64,000 bases of DNA, taken from assembly GCA_002894685.1 (NCBI GenBank), contig NCRC01000001.1:164332-228331 (forward strand). Reading direction: 5' to 3'. The position numbers were made by a program, and so were the translations under genes. The notes beneath the pieces are model-generated. The model did not search any database. It was not told where the DNA came from and saw nothing but the letters and a program-made list of their open reading frames with translations. Numbering within the stretch: position 1 is the stretch's first letter; each line of letters opens with the position of its first letter. Below, piece after piece: positions 55,362-64,000 of this stretch. This DNA comes from Salinivenus lutea (GTDB taxonomy: Bacteria; Bacteroidota; Rhodothermia; Rhodothermales; Salinibacteraceae).

Positions 55362-57375
55362 TCTCAAATCGGGCCCCTCCCGTCCGCCCGTCCGTGACCG
55401 TCAGGTCCGCCCCGTGCGCCTCCACGATGGTGTTCACGATGGCCAGCCCGAGCCCGGTTCCCTCCTCCGACGACGAATACCCATCCTCGAATACCGTCTC
55501 CCGTTTGTCTGACGGAATGCCTTCGCCGCTGTCCTCCACATAGAACCCCTCCTCGAGCCCCCCAACCCACACGGTCACATCCTGCCCTCCGTGCTCCACG
55601 GCGTTGCGGAACAGGTTCTCCAACAGCTGACGCACGCGCCCCTCATCGGCCACCAGCCTGCGGTCCCGCTCCACGTACAGCGTCGCCTGGGCCGTGGCCA
55701 CGTTCTGCCACGAGGCCCGCACGGCCTCCGACAGGACGAATGACGTACACGCCTCCCAGTCCACCTCCACGCCGTCTCGGGTCAGCGTGAGCACATCGCG
55801 GATGATCTCGTTCATTCGGTCGAGCGCCTCATCCGCGGACGACAGGTGCTTGCGCATCGCGTCGGGCAGCGGGGCGTCCTCCCGTAAAATGCTCAACCGG
55901 CCCTTCGCAACGTTGAGCGGATTGCGCAGGTCGTGCGACACGACGCCGGCAAACCGGTCGAGCCGCTCATTCTGGCGCTCGAGGCGGAGAGTGTTTCGGC
56001 GCTGCGAAAGCTCGTAGCCCGTCCAGAGCGTCATGAGCTCCACCACCGTCCGCTCCTGCTCCGCAAAGGGCTCGGCCCGCGACCCCGAGGCGGCAAAGCA
56101 AAAGGTGCCGTAGAGCTCGCCGTCCACCACCACCCGCGACCCGATGTAGCTCCCCAGTTCAAACGCCTGGTAGGCCGGGTCGTCCTTCCACCCGTCGGCC
56201 GCCGCGTTCTGAACAGCAAGCAGGCCCTCCTCTTCCTTGATCGTCTTCCGGCAATACGCCTCCGACAGCGGGCACGTAGCTCCCTGCTGGAGCAGCGGGT
56301 GGGTGCCCACAGACTGCACGATGCGCTGCTCCCCCTCCTCAATCCGTGTCAGAAAGCCGTACGGAAGGTCAAGAAATTCGCGGCCCACCCGAAGCATGGT
56401 CGACACCTTGTCCTCGAACGGCACCTCCTGGTTCGCCGCAATGCGGTACATCTCCCGGAGGGCCTCCTGCTCGGTCTTCAGCGCCCGTTCCGCCTGCTTT
56501 CGTTCCGTAATGTCCTCGACCGTCCCCACGAGGTGCGGGCGCTCCCCATCCCCCTGACGCTGCTCCCCTCGCACCCGCACCCATCGCGGCCCCGCCTCAC
56601 TGTCGAGGGGGACCTCCACATCGAATGGGGGCCCTCCCACAATGCTCGCCCGGGCCGCCCGGGTGAGGGTCCGCTGCGCCGGAGTCGGGAAAAAGCGAAG
56701 GGCGTCCTCCACCCCGAGCGTCATGCTCCCCGACGCCCCGAGCAGCCGCCCCAGCTGTCGCGTCCCCTTCACCTCCCCCGCCTCGGGATCGTATTCCCAT
56801 CCGCCGGTACGGGTCGCGTCCCGCACCTGCCCGCGAAGTGTGTGGGAGGCAAAGCCCTGGTCCGTGTCGTGCCGCGACAGCTCGAAGCCAATCTCCTCCG
56901 CCAGGCGCTCGAGAAACGCCCGATCTTGCGGTTCAAAAACCGACGGTCGGGGCTCCCGGTCCACAAAGCAGAGCGTACCGTACAGCTTACGTCCCACCAC
57001 CACTTTCGTCCCCAGGTAGCACCCCAGCTCGTGAAACTCGTAGGCGGGATCGTCTCTCCACTCCGTCTCCGCCACATTTCCGACGAGCAATGTGTCCCCG
57101 TTCGCGACGACCATCCGACAGTACGTCTCCGACAGGTCGGTCGTCTGCCCCTGAGCGATCGAGGGATGCGACCCGCGCACCTGCACGATCTCGTGGGTAC
57201 CGGCCGCCGGGTCGATGTGCACAAGATGCCCGTTTTCGACCCCGAAGTACTCGGTGCCCAACTGGAGGGCCGCTCGGATTCTCTCGGTCGACGAGTGGTC
57301 CGTTTCCGAAAAGATCCGGTGGAGCCGGTCCGTGGGCCCTGCATCAGATGACACCGGAGAAGGATCCGCGTTCAC
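55309..57375 (-). CDS. GAF-PAS-GAF sensor histidine kinase with haloarchaeal-like kinase core
   Basis: A 688-residue soluble kinase. N-terminal GAF (about 25-170), a PAS-like segment (about 185-300, ending EDITERK), second GAF (about 310-455), then HisKA (FAGVVSHDLRNPLNVAKGRL) and HATPase (N-box LLENLFRNAVEHGG, G1 FYVEDSGEGIPSDKR, G2 GTGLGLAIVNTIVEAHG). The stretch from ADEGRVRQLLENLFRNAVEHGG through GARFEITG closely follows kinases typical of haloarchaea, from memory. The two GAF domains share near-identical motifs (SETYCR/SEAYCR, DDPAY), so one arose by duplication. No response regulator is adjacent. It is not membrane-bound. Confidence 0.94.
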   Translation of the reverse strand: MNADPSPVSSDAGPTDRLHRIFSETDHSSTERIRAALQLGTEYFGVENGHLVHIDPAAGTHEIVQVRGSHPSIAQGQTTDLSETYCRMVVANGDTLLVGNVAETEWRDDPAYEFHELGCYLGTKVVVGRKLYGTLCFVDREPRPSVFEPQDRAFLERLAEEIGFELSRHDTDQGFASHTLRGQVRDATRTGGWEYDPEAGEVKGTRQLGRLLGASGSMTLGVEDALRFFPTPAQRTLTRAARASIVGGPPFDVEVPLDSEAGPRWVRVRGEQRQGDGERPHLVGTVEDITERKQAERALKTEQEALREMYRIAANQEVPFEDKVSTMLRVGREFLDLPYGFLTRIEEGEQRIVQSVGTHPLLQQGATCPLSEAYCRKTIKEEEGLLAVQNAAADGWKDDPAYQAFELGSYIGSRVVVDGELYGTFCFAASGSRAEPFAEQERTVVELMTLWTGYELSQRRNTLRLERQNERLDRFAGVVSHDLRNPLNVAKGRLSILREDAPLPDAMRKHLSSADEALDRMNEIIRDVLTLTRDGVEVDWEACTSFVLSEAVRASWQNVATAQATLYVERDRRLVADEGRVRQLLENLFRNAVEHGGQDVTVWVGGLEEGFYVEDSGEGIPSDKRETVFEDGYSSSEEGTGLGLAIVNTIVEAHGADLTVTDGRTGGARFEITGNAFQGMEETSTASG

Positions 57376-57623
57376 AAGTTCTGAGCTGTTGTATGAATAA
57401 CGAAGCCGACTGGGTACGTCGCTCGGCCGCCCTACGACCGGTGGGGTCCGCCACCGGACTCAGGACAGACAGAATCGGCAAAATCACTCAGGGGGGCCGC
57501 TGGGGAGCCGCAACGCGCGGGCCACACATCGGCGGGGGACGGCGTGGTGGGGGGCGTACCATGCATCGATACATCGATTGTTAACATACCGGACGCGAAT
57601 TTGATTCTCTGTGCGCCCCCCTC

Positions 57624-58751
57624 CTACAGTTCCTCGTTCCGAATGGGGACCGTACATGTCACCGTCGTGCCCTCTCCTTCCGCCGACTCGATGGTGAGGC
57701 ATCCGCCAATCAAATCCGCCCGATACTGCATCAGGTGCAGGCCAAGGCCCCGGGTCGACGCCCCCGCCCCGCGCTCCTCCCCATTCGACGGCCTCGTCAA
57801 CGCCTCCTGCACCTCCGCCGGCACCCCCTGCCCATCGTCGCGGATCCGAAGGACAATGTTCTTGCCCGCGTCCGCCCCCTGCGCATTCGTCTCTTCCCCG
57901 CTCTTCCGATCGGCCTCCACGTCGAGATAGAGATCGACGCGGGACGCGTCCGCGTGAATGACTGCGTTGCGGAGGGCCTCCTGCGCGATGCGGTACAGGT
58001 GCCCAGCGATCGTCGCGTTCGACACCGCCGGCACCTCCCGGTCGGGAAGGTGGAGCTGGCAGGTCGTCTCGGACACCTGCTCCTGCTTGTCCGTCAGTTC
58101 GGAGAGCGCCTGCGTCATGTTCTCGGGACACACGTTGGTGCCCGCCAAGAGATGAGACAGCGAACGGGCCTTCTGCGCCCCTTGCCGTACGGACGTCTCA
58201 AGGTTCTTTAAGCGGCTCAGAAGATCCTCGTCGTCCACAATGTTCTGCTCGATCCGACGCCGCAGGTTCTCAATGCTGATCGTCGCCGCGATGAGATCCG
58301 ACGCCAGGCCGTCGTGGAGCTCTTGTCCGATGCGTCGTCGCTCGCTTTCGCTTGCGGAGAGGACCTCTTCTTCCAGTTGCCGATGCTGCGTCTGGTCAAT
58401 CCCCACCCCGACCGTGGAGCCGGGCTGCCCGTCGACCGCCGCCCGGGTCCACTCCACGTATCGGTAGTCGCCCGTCTGAGTGCGCACGCGGTGCCCCTGC
58501 TGCCGCCCGTCGCGCCCCTGTGCCCAGAACCGGCGAACCTTCTCCTGCTCGTCGGTCGGGGCGAGGGCGTCCCACAACATCGTGCCCCGAAGGTCCTGCG
58601 CGGCATACCCCGTCTTCGATTCAACCGCCGGGTTAACGTACTGGACGGCCCCCTCGGCGTCGAGCACCACCACGAGCACGTCGGGCACCGAAAGGAGCGC
58701 GTCGGTGAGGGCGGAGGCGGGAACCGGAAGGTCGGAAACAGGACAATTCAT
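57624..58751 (-). CDS. PAS-domain NarL/DegS-type sensor kinase
   Basis: A 375-residue soluble kinase. The PAS domain covers about residues 15-130 (AVQYVNPAVESKTGYAAQDLRG). A HisKA_3 dimerisation region follows, with the phospho-His in RRIGQELHDGLASDLIAA (about 150), then HATPase (N-box RIAQEALRNAVIHADAS, G1 LRIRDDGQGVPAE, G2 TRGLGLHLMQYRADLIGG). Kinases of this type act with LuxR/NarL-family regulators; none is adjacent. The 248 bases between it and the next kinase (57376-57623) have no recognised element. Confidence 0.94.
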   Translation of the reverse strand: MNCPVSDLPVPASALTDALLSVPDVLVVVLDAEGAVQYVNPAVESKTGYAAQDLRGTMLWDALAPTDEQEKVRRFWAQGRDGRQQGHRVRTQTGDYRYVEWTRAAVDGQPGSTVGVGIDQTQHRQLEEEVLSASESERRRIGQELHDGLASDLIAATISIENLRRRIEQNIVDDEDLLSRLKNLETSVRQGAQKARSLSHLLAGTNVCPENMTQALSELTDKQEQVSETTCQLHLPDREVPAVSNATIAGHLYRIAQEALRNAVIHADASRVDLYLDVEADRKSGEETNAQGADAGKNIVLRIRDDGQGVPAEVQEALTRPSNGEERGAGASTRGLGLHLMQYRADLIGGCLTIESAEGEGTTVTCTVPIRNEEL

Positions 58752-59070
58752 AAGGCGCCCACTGGCTCATACAAAAATCATACTTGTGAAGAAGTATAAA
58801 ACTGGCGGCGGCACGTTTCATGAATCGCCAACTTTTGGACGCGTTCTTCCCGGGGACCCCGTGGGGTGGGAGGCGCCGAAGTGGCCCTCAGAAGGGCACG
58901 CCGGGCCCGGACAGGGAGAGGACACAAAGGGGACTCGGGTCCCTGTTTGCCCCCATCCAGGGTCACACCCGAGTTCCGCGGGACACACTCCGTCCCCCCA
59001 CAAAGAAAAAGAGCGCCGAGCCCCCGTTCGAGGCTCGGCGCTCTCTTCTACCCGCAGTACGTTTTTCGAT
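58752..59070. other. Intergenic region between sensor kinase and DUF3592 gene
   Basis: About 320 bases carrying the kinase promoter (AT-richer at 58770-58810) and, at the far end, the terminator of the DUF3592 gene. Short complementary pieces around ACTCGGGT and ACCCGAGT (58934-58978) can pair. No gene is supported. Confidence 0.4.
59010..59045 (-). terminator. Strong intrinsic terminator
   Basis: A perfect 13-base-pair stem, AGAGCGCCGAGCC/GGCTCGGCGCTCT, with a short loop. On the minus strand it is followed by TTTTTCTTTG. It terminates the DUF3592 gene transcript. Confidence 0.92.
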
Positions 59071-59607
59071 CTATCGCACCCGCTGCCGGGCCGGGTGGTC
59101 GGGATCCGGCTCCGTCACCCCGCGGTCGGCCGGATCGCCGTCGCGCTGCAGGCTTCGGTTCCAGTAGAAGATCCCGAGCCCAAACAGCAGTGCCGCCCCG
59201 AAGCTCATCAGGCCGTTAATGCCGGCAATGCGCATCTGCGTCTCCACGACGGGCGTCGGCCCGATCGGCTCCGTCACCACGATGGAGGGATTGGCCCCGG
59301 GGCCGACCCGCACAGACAGCGTTTCCTTCCCCTGCAGGGCGGGCACGATGCCGTGCGGCAGCGACAGTCGATCGCGCGTGAGCACTGTCCCGTCGGACAT
59401 CGGGACGCGGAGGCCGACATAGTCGTAGGTCACCTGCGTCCGATTCTCGATGTGAATCGTCTGAACCTCGGCCGTGGCCTCGGTGCCGGTGGCGTTGGTG
59501 GTGTACAGATCGTACACCACGGTGCCCTGATGAAGAGCGATGCCCAGGAAAAACAGGGGAAGAAGCCAAGCAGCCTGAGCGATGCGTTGCGTAAGGGGCG
59601 TGCTCAC
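59071..59607 (-). CDS. DUF3592-like membrane protein
   Basis: A protein of about 178 residues if GTG 59607 is used (ORF extends to 59646). Two hydrophobic helices (AAWLLPLFFLGIALHQG near the start, and GLMSFGAALLFGLGIFYW toward the end) flank an extracytoplasmic beta domain: VTYDYVGLRVPMSDGTV, then KETLSVRVGPGANPSI. This TM-beta-TM layout matches DUF3592 proteins of unknown function. The charged C-terminus ends DPDHPARQRVR. Start uncertain. Confidence 0.75.
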   Translation of the reverse strand: MSTPLTQRIAQAAWLLPLFFLGIALHQGTVVYDLYTTNATGTEATAEVQTIHIENRTQVTYDYVGLRVPMSDGTVLTRDRLSLPHGIVPALQGKETLSVRVGPGANPSIVVTEPIGPTPVVETQMRIAGINGLMSFGAALLFGLGIFYWNRSLQRDGDPADRGVTEPDPDHPARQRVR

Positions 59608-59685
59608 GGAAACGAACGGGTTGGTGAGTAGACCGGCACGGGTCAAACGCCGGGCCGGAGTGCGGGTTGCGGGAGGGGCGGGGGG

Positions 59686-60186
59686 TTACGAGAGAAAGAG
59701 GTACGGCTTCCACGCCTCGTCGACCGCTCCCGCAAAGTCCCGAAGAAACATCACGTAGCTCGGGCGGAACGGCTGTCGGGTCAGCTCCATTCCCGCCTCC
59801 TCGGGCGTGCGATCTCCCTTCTGATTGTTGCACGATACGCAGGCCGCCACCAGATTCTCCCAGGTGTCGCGTCCGCCGCGGGACTTTGGGACGACATGGT
59901 CGATCGTGAGGTTGCTCGTCGCCCCGCAGTACTGACAGGTCTTGCCGTCCCGTTTCAGTACATTTTTTCGGGACAGCATCACCCGCTTGTACGGCACCTG
60001 GGCGTATTGCTTCAATCGAACGATGCTGGGCCACGGCATCTTCGTACTCGGGGAACGCACGAACTGCCCGTCGGCCGACTCGACGAGGTGGACCTTTTGC
60101 AGGTGAATGAGGATGACCGCCCGTTGCACGCTACACACCGTGAGGGCGCTGTAATCTTGGTTGAGCACCAGTACGTGTCCGTTCAT
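59686..60186 (-). CDS. HNH endonuclease family protein
   Basis: A 166-residue protein. VLVLNQDYSALTVCSVQRAV is the conserved N-terminal extension of a chromosomal HNH subfamily common in Bacteroidota and cyanobacteria. The HNH core is KTCQYCGATSNLTIDHVVPKS, then WENLVAACVSCNNQKGDRT, with two CxxC zinc pairs and the His-Asn-His residues. ATG 60186 is chosen; the ORF start at 60228 adds an unconserved stretch. A DNA-repair or unknown chromosomal role is more likely than mobile-intron homing, as no intron is present. Confidence 0.9.
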   Translation of the reverse strand: MNGHVLVLNQDYSALTVCSVQRAVILIHLQKVHLVESADGQFVRSPSTKMPWPSIVRLKQYAQVPYKRVMLSRKNVLKRDGKTCQYCGATSNLTIDHVVPKSRGGRDTWENLVAACVSCNNQKGDRTPEEAGMELTRQPFRPSYVMFLRDFAGAVDEAWKPYLFLS

Positions 60187-60672
60187 TTCCAGACACCCTC
60201 CCACGCGAGCCCGTTCTCCGGCCTCCAACGTGTACTCATGCTACAGGACGGTCGGCTCAGCACAACAGAAACAGCAAAAAAACGGGTACTGAAGAGTCAC
60301 CTCCACCGGACATCCGGCGTTAATTAGAACCGTGTCGACTCTGATTTATGGTCCACCACTGCCTATCGCGGACCCCGCACCTTTGTTTCTCTGGGAAGCG
60401 GGCGGCGGGCACCGCACGCGCTGTGTGACGGGTTTGTCACTCTATTTCCCGCGGATCCTTCTATTTTCCATGCCCCCCGCCTCCCGGGCCACACGGGGGG
60501 GTCGAGGAGCGTCCCCTCTCCGGATCCTTCCCCTTTTTCGTCGTTCATCCATTGCCCCACATCCACCCACGCCAAAAGTCTCCCTCGTACCGGACGAAGA
60601 CCTGACGCGACCGGCGGGCGCACGAGCGACATTGGCAAATCCAGTTATTTTGCATACCAGGGCCCCGCCGCC
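60187..60672. other. Intergenic region, no supportable gene
   Basis: About 490 bases. A 114-codon plus-strand frame (60332-60676) is Pro/Arg-rich with no family resemblance and is rejected. AT-richer patches near 60270-60330 and 60635-60655 may be promoters for the HNH gene and the following secreted protein. No repeats or RNA genes were recognised. Confidence 0.45.
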
Positions 60673-61197
60673 GTGAGTGGTCGATCCGTTGCATTTCTTT
60701 TTGCCGTCGTGGGCCTCACGATTGCCCTCCTGCTCCCCACCCCCGGAACGGCACAGGACGCCGGTGCCGACTGTGCTGAACGCACGGCGACAAATGCCAC
60801 CCTCCTCCTGCCCGAGAGCCTGAACGTACAGAACGAAGGGAGGCCGCTCTCTCCCCCGCTCGTCTTTTCCATCGTGAACGCCCAGGGGGCCTGTGCCGGA
60901 CGGGTGACGTGGACGGGCACCGGAACGTCGCTGACCATCTGGGGGCGCACGAGCGACAGCGACCTCCCCTCCGCCGCCGCGTCCGGTCCGCTGGCGCCCG
61001 ACGACTCGTTGCGCATGCGCCTCCACAACCCGACCGAGGCCGCCCCGCAGTCCACACGCCCCGTCACGTTCGTTCTTCGCGACGGGGCCGAGCACCTCGT
61101 CGGCCGCCCGCGCTTCGTGCCAAACGGCATCTACGTCGTGGACCACATCCGGGTGGAGCCGCCCCTCGCCTCAGACGCCTCCACGACACCGAATTGA
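60673..61197 (+). CDS. Secreted protein of unknown function
   Basis: A 174-residue protein with GTG start and a clear signal peptide (VAFLFAVVGLTIALLLPTPGTAQ, cleavage after about residue 27). The mature part has two Cys (GADCAERTA and GACAGRVTW) that could form a disulfide, and a beta-rich body (LTIWGRTSD, VTFVLRDGAEHLVGRP). I recognise no family. It stands alone between an intergenic region and an ABC exporter. Confidence 0.75.
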   Translation: MSGRSVAFLFAVVGLTIALLLPTPGTAQDAGADCAERTATNATLLLPESLNVQNEGRPLSPPLVFSIVNAQGACAGRVTWTGTGTSLTIWGRTSDSDLPSAAASGPLAPDDSLRMRLHNPTEAAPQSTRPVTFVLRDGAEHLVGRPRFVPNGIYVVDHIRVEPPLASDASTTPN

Positions 61198-61408
61198 GGG
61201 GCGCGGTGGGGCGCGTACGCCTCTGACACGATCCGGGCCGCCCGCCGCGGGGCCCCCAGGTGTTCCTCCTGTCTACCCCGAGTGTCATCCGAAGGCGCAG
61301 TAGAACAGCGCCAATCCTTCCGTAGGGGAGAGGGGGGAACGCGCCGCCCTCGTCCGATTCCTCCCCGTACCTTCGGTATTCCCAACCCCCCTTCTCTTCT
61401 CGACCACC

Positions 61409-63226
61409 GTGAGCACCGAAACCGCCCCGTCCCGTGTCGACTTCGAGGTCCTGCTTCCGAGTTTTAGGAAGTACTGGTATTTCGTGGCGGCCACTGCCCT
61501 CCTCTCCTTCCTTGCCTCCCTGCTGGAAGGATTCAGCATTGGAATGCTCATCCCCTTCCTGCAGACGTTCACGGAAGGAGATGGAAGTCCCTTTACCACC
61601 GGCATAACCTGGATCGACACCTACGTCCTGGGCGTCGGGGCGTCGCGTCTCACGCAGATGTACTACATCTGTGGCGCCATCCTCGTCGCCACCTGGCTGC
61701 GGGCCCTCTTCGCGTACCGGACCGCCATCCTGGCCACGGTGAGCCGGTCGCGCATCGTGGAGGACCTGCGCATGCGCCTCGTCGACCAGTTGCTGTCCGT
61801 CAACCTCAGCTTCTACAGCAAGACGCGATCCGGGCAGATCCTCAACAGCATCATCACGGAGATCGCGCGCACGACGACCGCGCTCGGCATCTTCTTCACC
61901 GTCGTCACGCGCGGCTCGTTGCTGCTGGTGTACCTCGGCCTGATGTTTTGGATTTCGTGGGAGCTGACCCTCTTCGTCCTCGGCCTCCTGGTGGTTTTGT
62001 CTCTCGGGCTCACCTCCCTCATCCAGCGCGTCCGCGAGCAGGGCTCCGTCGTGACGGAGGCCAGCGGCACGTTCACCGAACGGATTTCCGAGTTTATCGC
62101 GGCGATCCGCACCGTGGTGGCCTACAACCGACAGGAGTTTGAGCGCGACCGCCTCGAAACGTCCGTCAACGACCTCGCGGAGTCCGTCGTGGAGACCACA
62201 CGGCGCACCTCCATCATCCGCCCCCTGTCGGAGGCCATCATCGGCACCCTCCTCGTGGTGTTCATCGTGATCACGGTGCAGTTCTTCGTGGTGTCCGGCG
62301 ACCTCGGGATTGCCTTCGTCCTCACGTTCCTCTTTGCCCTGTTCCGCGCCCTCCCCATCGTCCACGAAATGAACGGGCTGCGGAGCAACTGGGCCGAGAA
62401 CCGCGCCGGCCTCGCCAACGTGGCCGCGCTGCTGCGCCGCGAGGACAAGCCCTACCTGGCCGACGGCACGCAATCGGCCGGTCCCCTTCGCGACGGCATC
62501 ACGTTCGACCACGTCACCTTCGGCTACCGGTCGGACGACCCGATTCTCAAGAACATCGACCTGCACATTCAGGCCGGCAAGATGACGGCCCTCGTGGGCA
62601 GCTCGGGGGCGGGCAAATCAACGCTTGCGGACCTCGTCCCCCGCTTCTACGACCCCGATGAGGGGCGCATCCTGTACGACGGCGTGGACCTTCGCGACCT
62701 GGTTCAGCACTCGCTGCGCGAGCGCATCGCCGTGGTCAGCCAGCACACCTTCATCTTCAACGACACGGTGGCCGCCAACATCGCCTACGGCCGTCCCGGC
62801 GCCTCCCCCGAAGACATCCGGCGGGTCGCGAAAGAGGCCAATGCCCTCGACTTCATCGAAGACATGGAGCACGGATTCGAGACATCGCTCGGCGACAAGG
62901 GGCTCCGGCTCTCCGGGGGCCAGCGCCAACGCATTGCCATCGCCCGCGCCCTGCTCAAGGACCCCGACATCCTCATTCTGGATGAGGCGACCAGTGCCCT
63001 CGACAGCGTATCGGAGCAACTGGTCCAGCAATCCCTCGACCAGTTGATGGAGGGCCGGACGGTGCTCGCCATTGCGCACCGCCTCTCCACGATCCAGAAT
63101 GCGGACTGGGTGGTCGTTCTCGAGGACGGAGAAGTCGTTGAAGAAGGCCCCTACAGCGAGCTGCTCGCGCGGAACGGCCACCTGTCGACCTACCACGACA
63201 TCCAGTTCCAGCTTGCGGGATCCTAA
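61409..63226 (+). CDS. ABC exporter, fused permease and ATPase
   Basis: A 605-residue half-transporter (MsbA/lipid or polysaccharide exporter type). Six membrane helices lie in the first 310 residues. The coupling region has SKTRSGQILNSIITE. The ATPase follows, with Walker A VGSSGAGKSTLADLVPRFYD, signature RLSGGQRQRIAIARAL, Walker B ILILDEATSALDS and H-loop IAHRLSTIQ. The start is GTG 61409. A sulfotransferase-like gene follows after 40 bases, hinting at a role in modified glycan or lipid export; this is inferred from context. Confidence 0.95.
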   Translation: MSTETAPSRVDFEVLLPSFRKYWYFVAATALLSFLASLLEGFSIGMLIPFLQTFTEGDGSPFTTGITWIDTYVLGVGASRLTQMYYICGAILVATWLRALFAYRTAILATVSRSRIVEDLRMRLVDQLLSVNLSFYSKTRSGQILNSIITEIARTTTALGIFFTVVTRGSLLLVYLGLMFWISWELTLFVLGLLVVLSLGLTSLIQRVREQGSVVTEASGTFTERISEFIAAIRTVVAYNRQEFERDRLETSVNDLAESVVETTRRTSIIRPLSEAIIGTLLVVFIVITVQFFVVSGDLGIAFVLTFLFALFRALPIVHEMNGLRSNWAENRAGLANVAALLRREDKPYLADGTQSAGPLRDGITFDHVTFGYRSDDPILKNIDLHIQAGKMTALVGSSGAGKSTLADLVPRFYDPDEGRILYDGVDLRDLVQHSLRERIAVVSQHTFIFNDTVAANIAYGRPGASPEDIRRVAKEANALDFIEDMEHGFETSLGDKGLRLSGGQRQRIAIARALLKDPDILILDEATSALDSVSEQLVQQSLDQLMEGRTVLAIAHRLSTIQNADWVVVLEDGEVVEEGPYSELLARNGHLSTYHDIQFQLAGS

Positions 63227-63266
63227 GCCGCGGCCCCTGCCTTCCTCCTCTACACGCTCGGTTTCC

Positions 63267-63992
63267 ATGCCCAAAACCTACCTCCTCATTCTCGGGGCCC
63301 CACGGTCCGGCACAACGCTCCTCACCGCCATGATCGGCCGCCACAACGACGTCGCCATGCTGAACGAGGACTTTGGCGACGCCATCGACAAAATCATCAG
63401 CAAACCGATCGTGGGCAATAAGCTCTGCATTCCCAACCAGATCGAGCTGGACCGGAAAAAACCGGCGTGGGCACGACTGCTGGGACCCGCCGCCCACGAT
63501 CGTCTGTACCGGCACGGATACTTCACCCGACGGCCCGAGGCCGCCCGTTCCATCAACGAGTACCTCTCGACCAAATCCCCTCTCAAGGTGATCGGGATTC
63601 TCCGGGACGGAAACGCCGTGATCTCTTCCATCGTCCGGCGGGGCGAGCAGACCGAAGACACCGCCACGTACCGCTGGCGACGAAGCCTGGAGATCCTCCA
63701 CACCCTCTCGCAGCGCACAGATGTGGACCTGCTGCTCCTGCGGTTCGAGCAGCTGGTGCAGGCCCCCGAGGAGACGATGCACCGCGTGGCCGACTTCCTG
63801 GACCGCCCCTTTCAATCGCAGATGTTGGAGGGCTACGCCTTCACGCCCATTTACTCCAACCAGGGCATCGACCCCGAACGAGCGTCTCGGCACAAGGCGG
63901 AGGCGACCGACTTTGCCCTCGCCGACCGATTTCCTGCGTCCGTCGCGCTGTACGACGCGCTGGTGGAAAAGGCCGCCCCGGTCCCTGCCTAA
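63267..63992 (+). CDS. Sulfotransferase-like protein
   Basis: A 241-residue protein with LLILGAPRSGTTLLTAMIGRH, the phosphosulfate-binding P-loop of PAPS-dependent sulfotransferases, close to the N-terminus. The 3'-phosphate motif is KVIGILRDGNAVISSIVRR, and FEQLVQAPEETMHRVADFL is the typical later block. ATG 63267 is chosen since the ORF extension to 63072 is non-homologous. It probably transfers sulfate to a carbohydrate or lipid; the acceptor is unknown. It closes the window 10 bases before the end of sequence shown. Confidence 0.9.
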   Translation: MPKTYLLILGAPRSGTTLLTAMIGRHNDVAMLNEDFGDAIDKIISKPIVGNKLCIPNQIELDRKKPAWARLLGPAAHDRLYRHGYFTRRPEAARSINEYLSTKSPLKVIGILRDGNAVISSIVRRGEQTEDTATYRWRRSLEILHTLSQRTDVDLLLLRFEQLVQAPEETMHRVADFLDRPFQSQMLEGYAFTPIYSNQGIDPERASRHKAEATDFALADRFPASVALYDALVEKAAPVPA

Positions 63993-64000
63993 CCGTCCCC

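Noticed and set aside
60332..60676. 114-codon plus-strand ORF in the intergenic region
   Set aside because: Pro/Arg-rich composition and no motif; it ends just inside the start of the secreted-protein gene.

Overview
The window is a GC-rich bacterial chromosome segment. It looks like Salinibacter ruber or a close relative (Rhodothermota/Bacteroidota, extreme halophile). This is recognition from gene content and style and was not checked by a search. The supporting signs are very acidic proteins, few Shine-Dalgarno sites, GTG starts, a PorV/PorQ-type outer-membrane protein (a Bacteroidota hallmark), a secreted tricorn-like protease, and a histidine kinase whose C-terminal half reads like haloarchaeal kinases. 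The segment is almost all chromosomal housekeeping. One small lower-GC islet stands out at about 23.9-26.1 kb.

Layout. 0-2.2 kb: a truncated SDR gene preceded by a TPP riboswitch, a MATE efflux pump and a small probable gene remnant. 2.5-6 kb: a tricorn-like S41 protease, a terminator and tRNA-Arg(GCG). 6-10 kb: a thiazole/thiamine operon, thiO-thiS-thiG-tenI-thiD. 10-13 kb: an FAD oxidoreductase, a PLP-dependent decarboxylase and a SPOR lipoprotein. 13-17 kb: deoC with two overlapping aldehyde dehydrogenase genes, the second being only an N-terminal half. 17-21 kb: an NtrC-type regulator with an altered GAFTGA loop, a BtuF/BtuC-like metal-chelate importer and a polyprenyl synthase. 22-24 kb: an MBL hydrolase, hemolysin III and a DUF1232 protein. 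24-26 kb: the islet, with an orphan HsdR-N-type nuclease and small proteins. 26-31 kb: OsmC, an acyl-CoA carboxylase beta subunit, a CsbD-like protein, a protoporphyrinogen oxidase and an unknown conserved protein.

31-41.5 kb is a complete fatty-acid beta-oxidation locus on the minus strand: a TetR regulator, fadD, a FadN-type bifunctional hydratase/dehydrogenase, thiolase, fadE and a 2,4-dienoyl-CoA-reductase-like SDR. The palindrome TTAAC-N3-GTTAA occurs upstream of both fadE and the fadJ/N gene and overlaps candidate promoter elements. This suggests a local TetR-controlled fad regulon.

41.6-48 kb carries the PorV/Q protein, a stand-alone histidine-kinase dimerisation domain, an MBL hydrolase, a LonN-domain protein, a LolD-like ATPase, an NtrC/NtrX-type regulator and a TPR membrane protein. 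48-55.4 kb on the plus strand carries gap-pgk, an MscS channel, an ABC-2 exporter, an amidinotransferase-fold hydrolase and a TIGR04283-like glycosyltransferase. 55.3-60 kb has two sensor kinases, a DUF3592 protein and an HNH nuclease. The window ends with a secreted protein of unknown function, an ABC exporter and a sulfotransferase-like protein.

Many long ORFs antisense to real genes are GC-driven artefacts and were left out.
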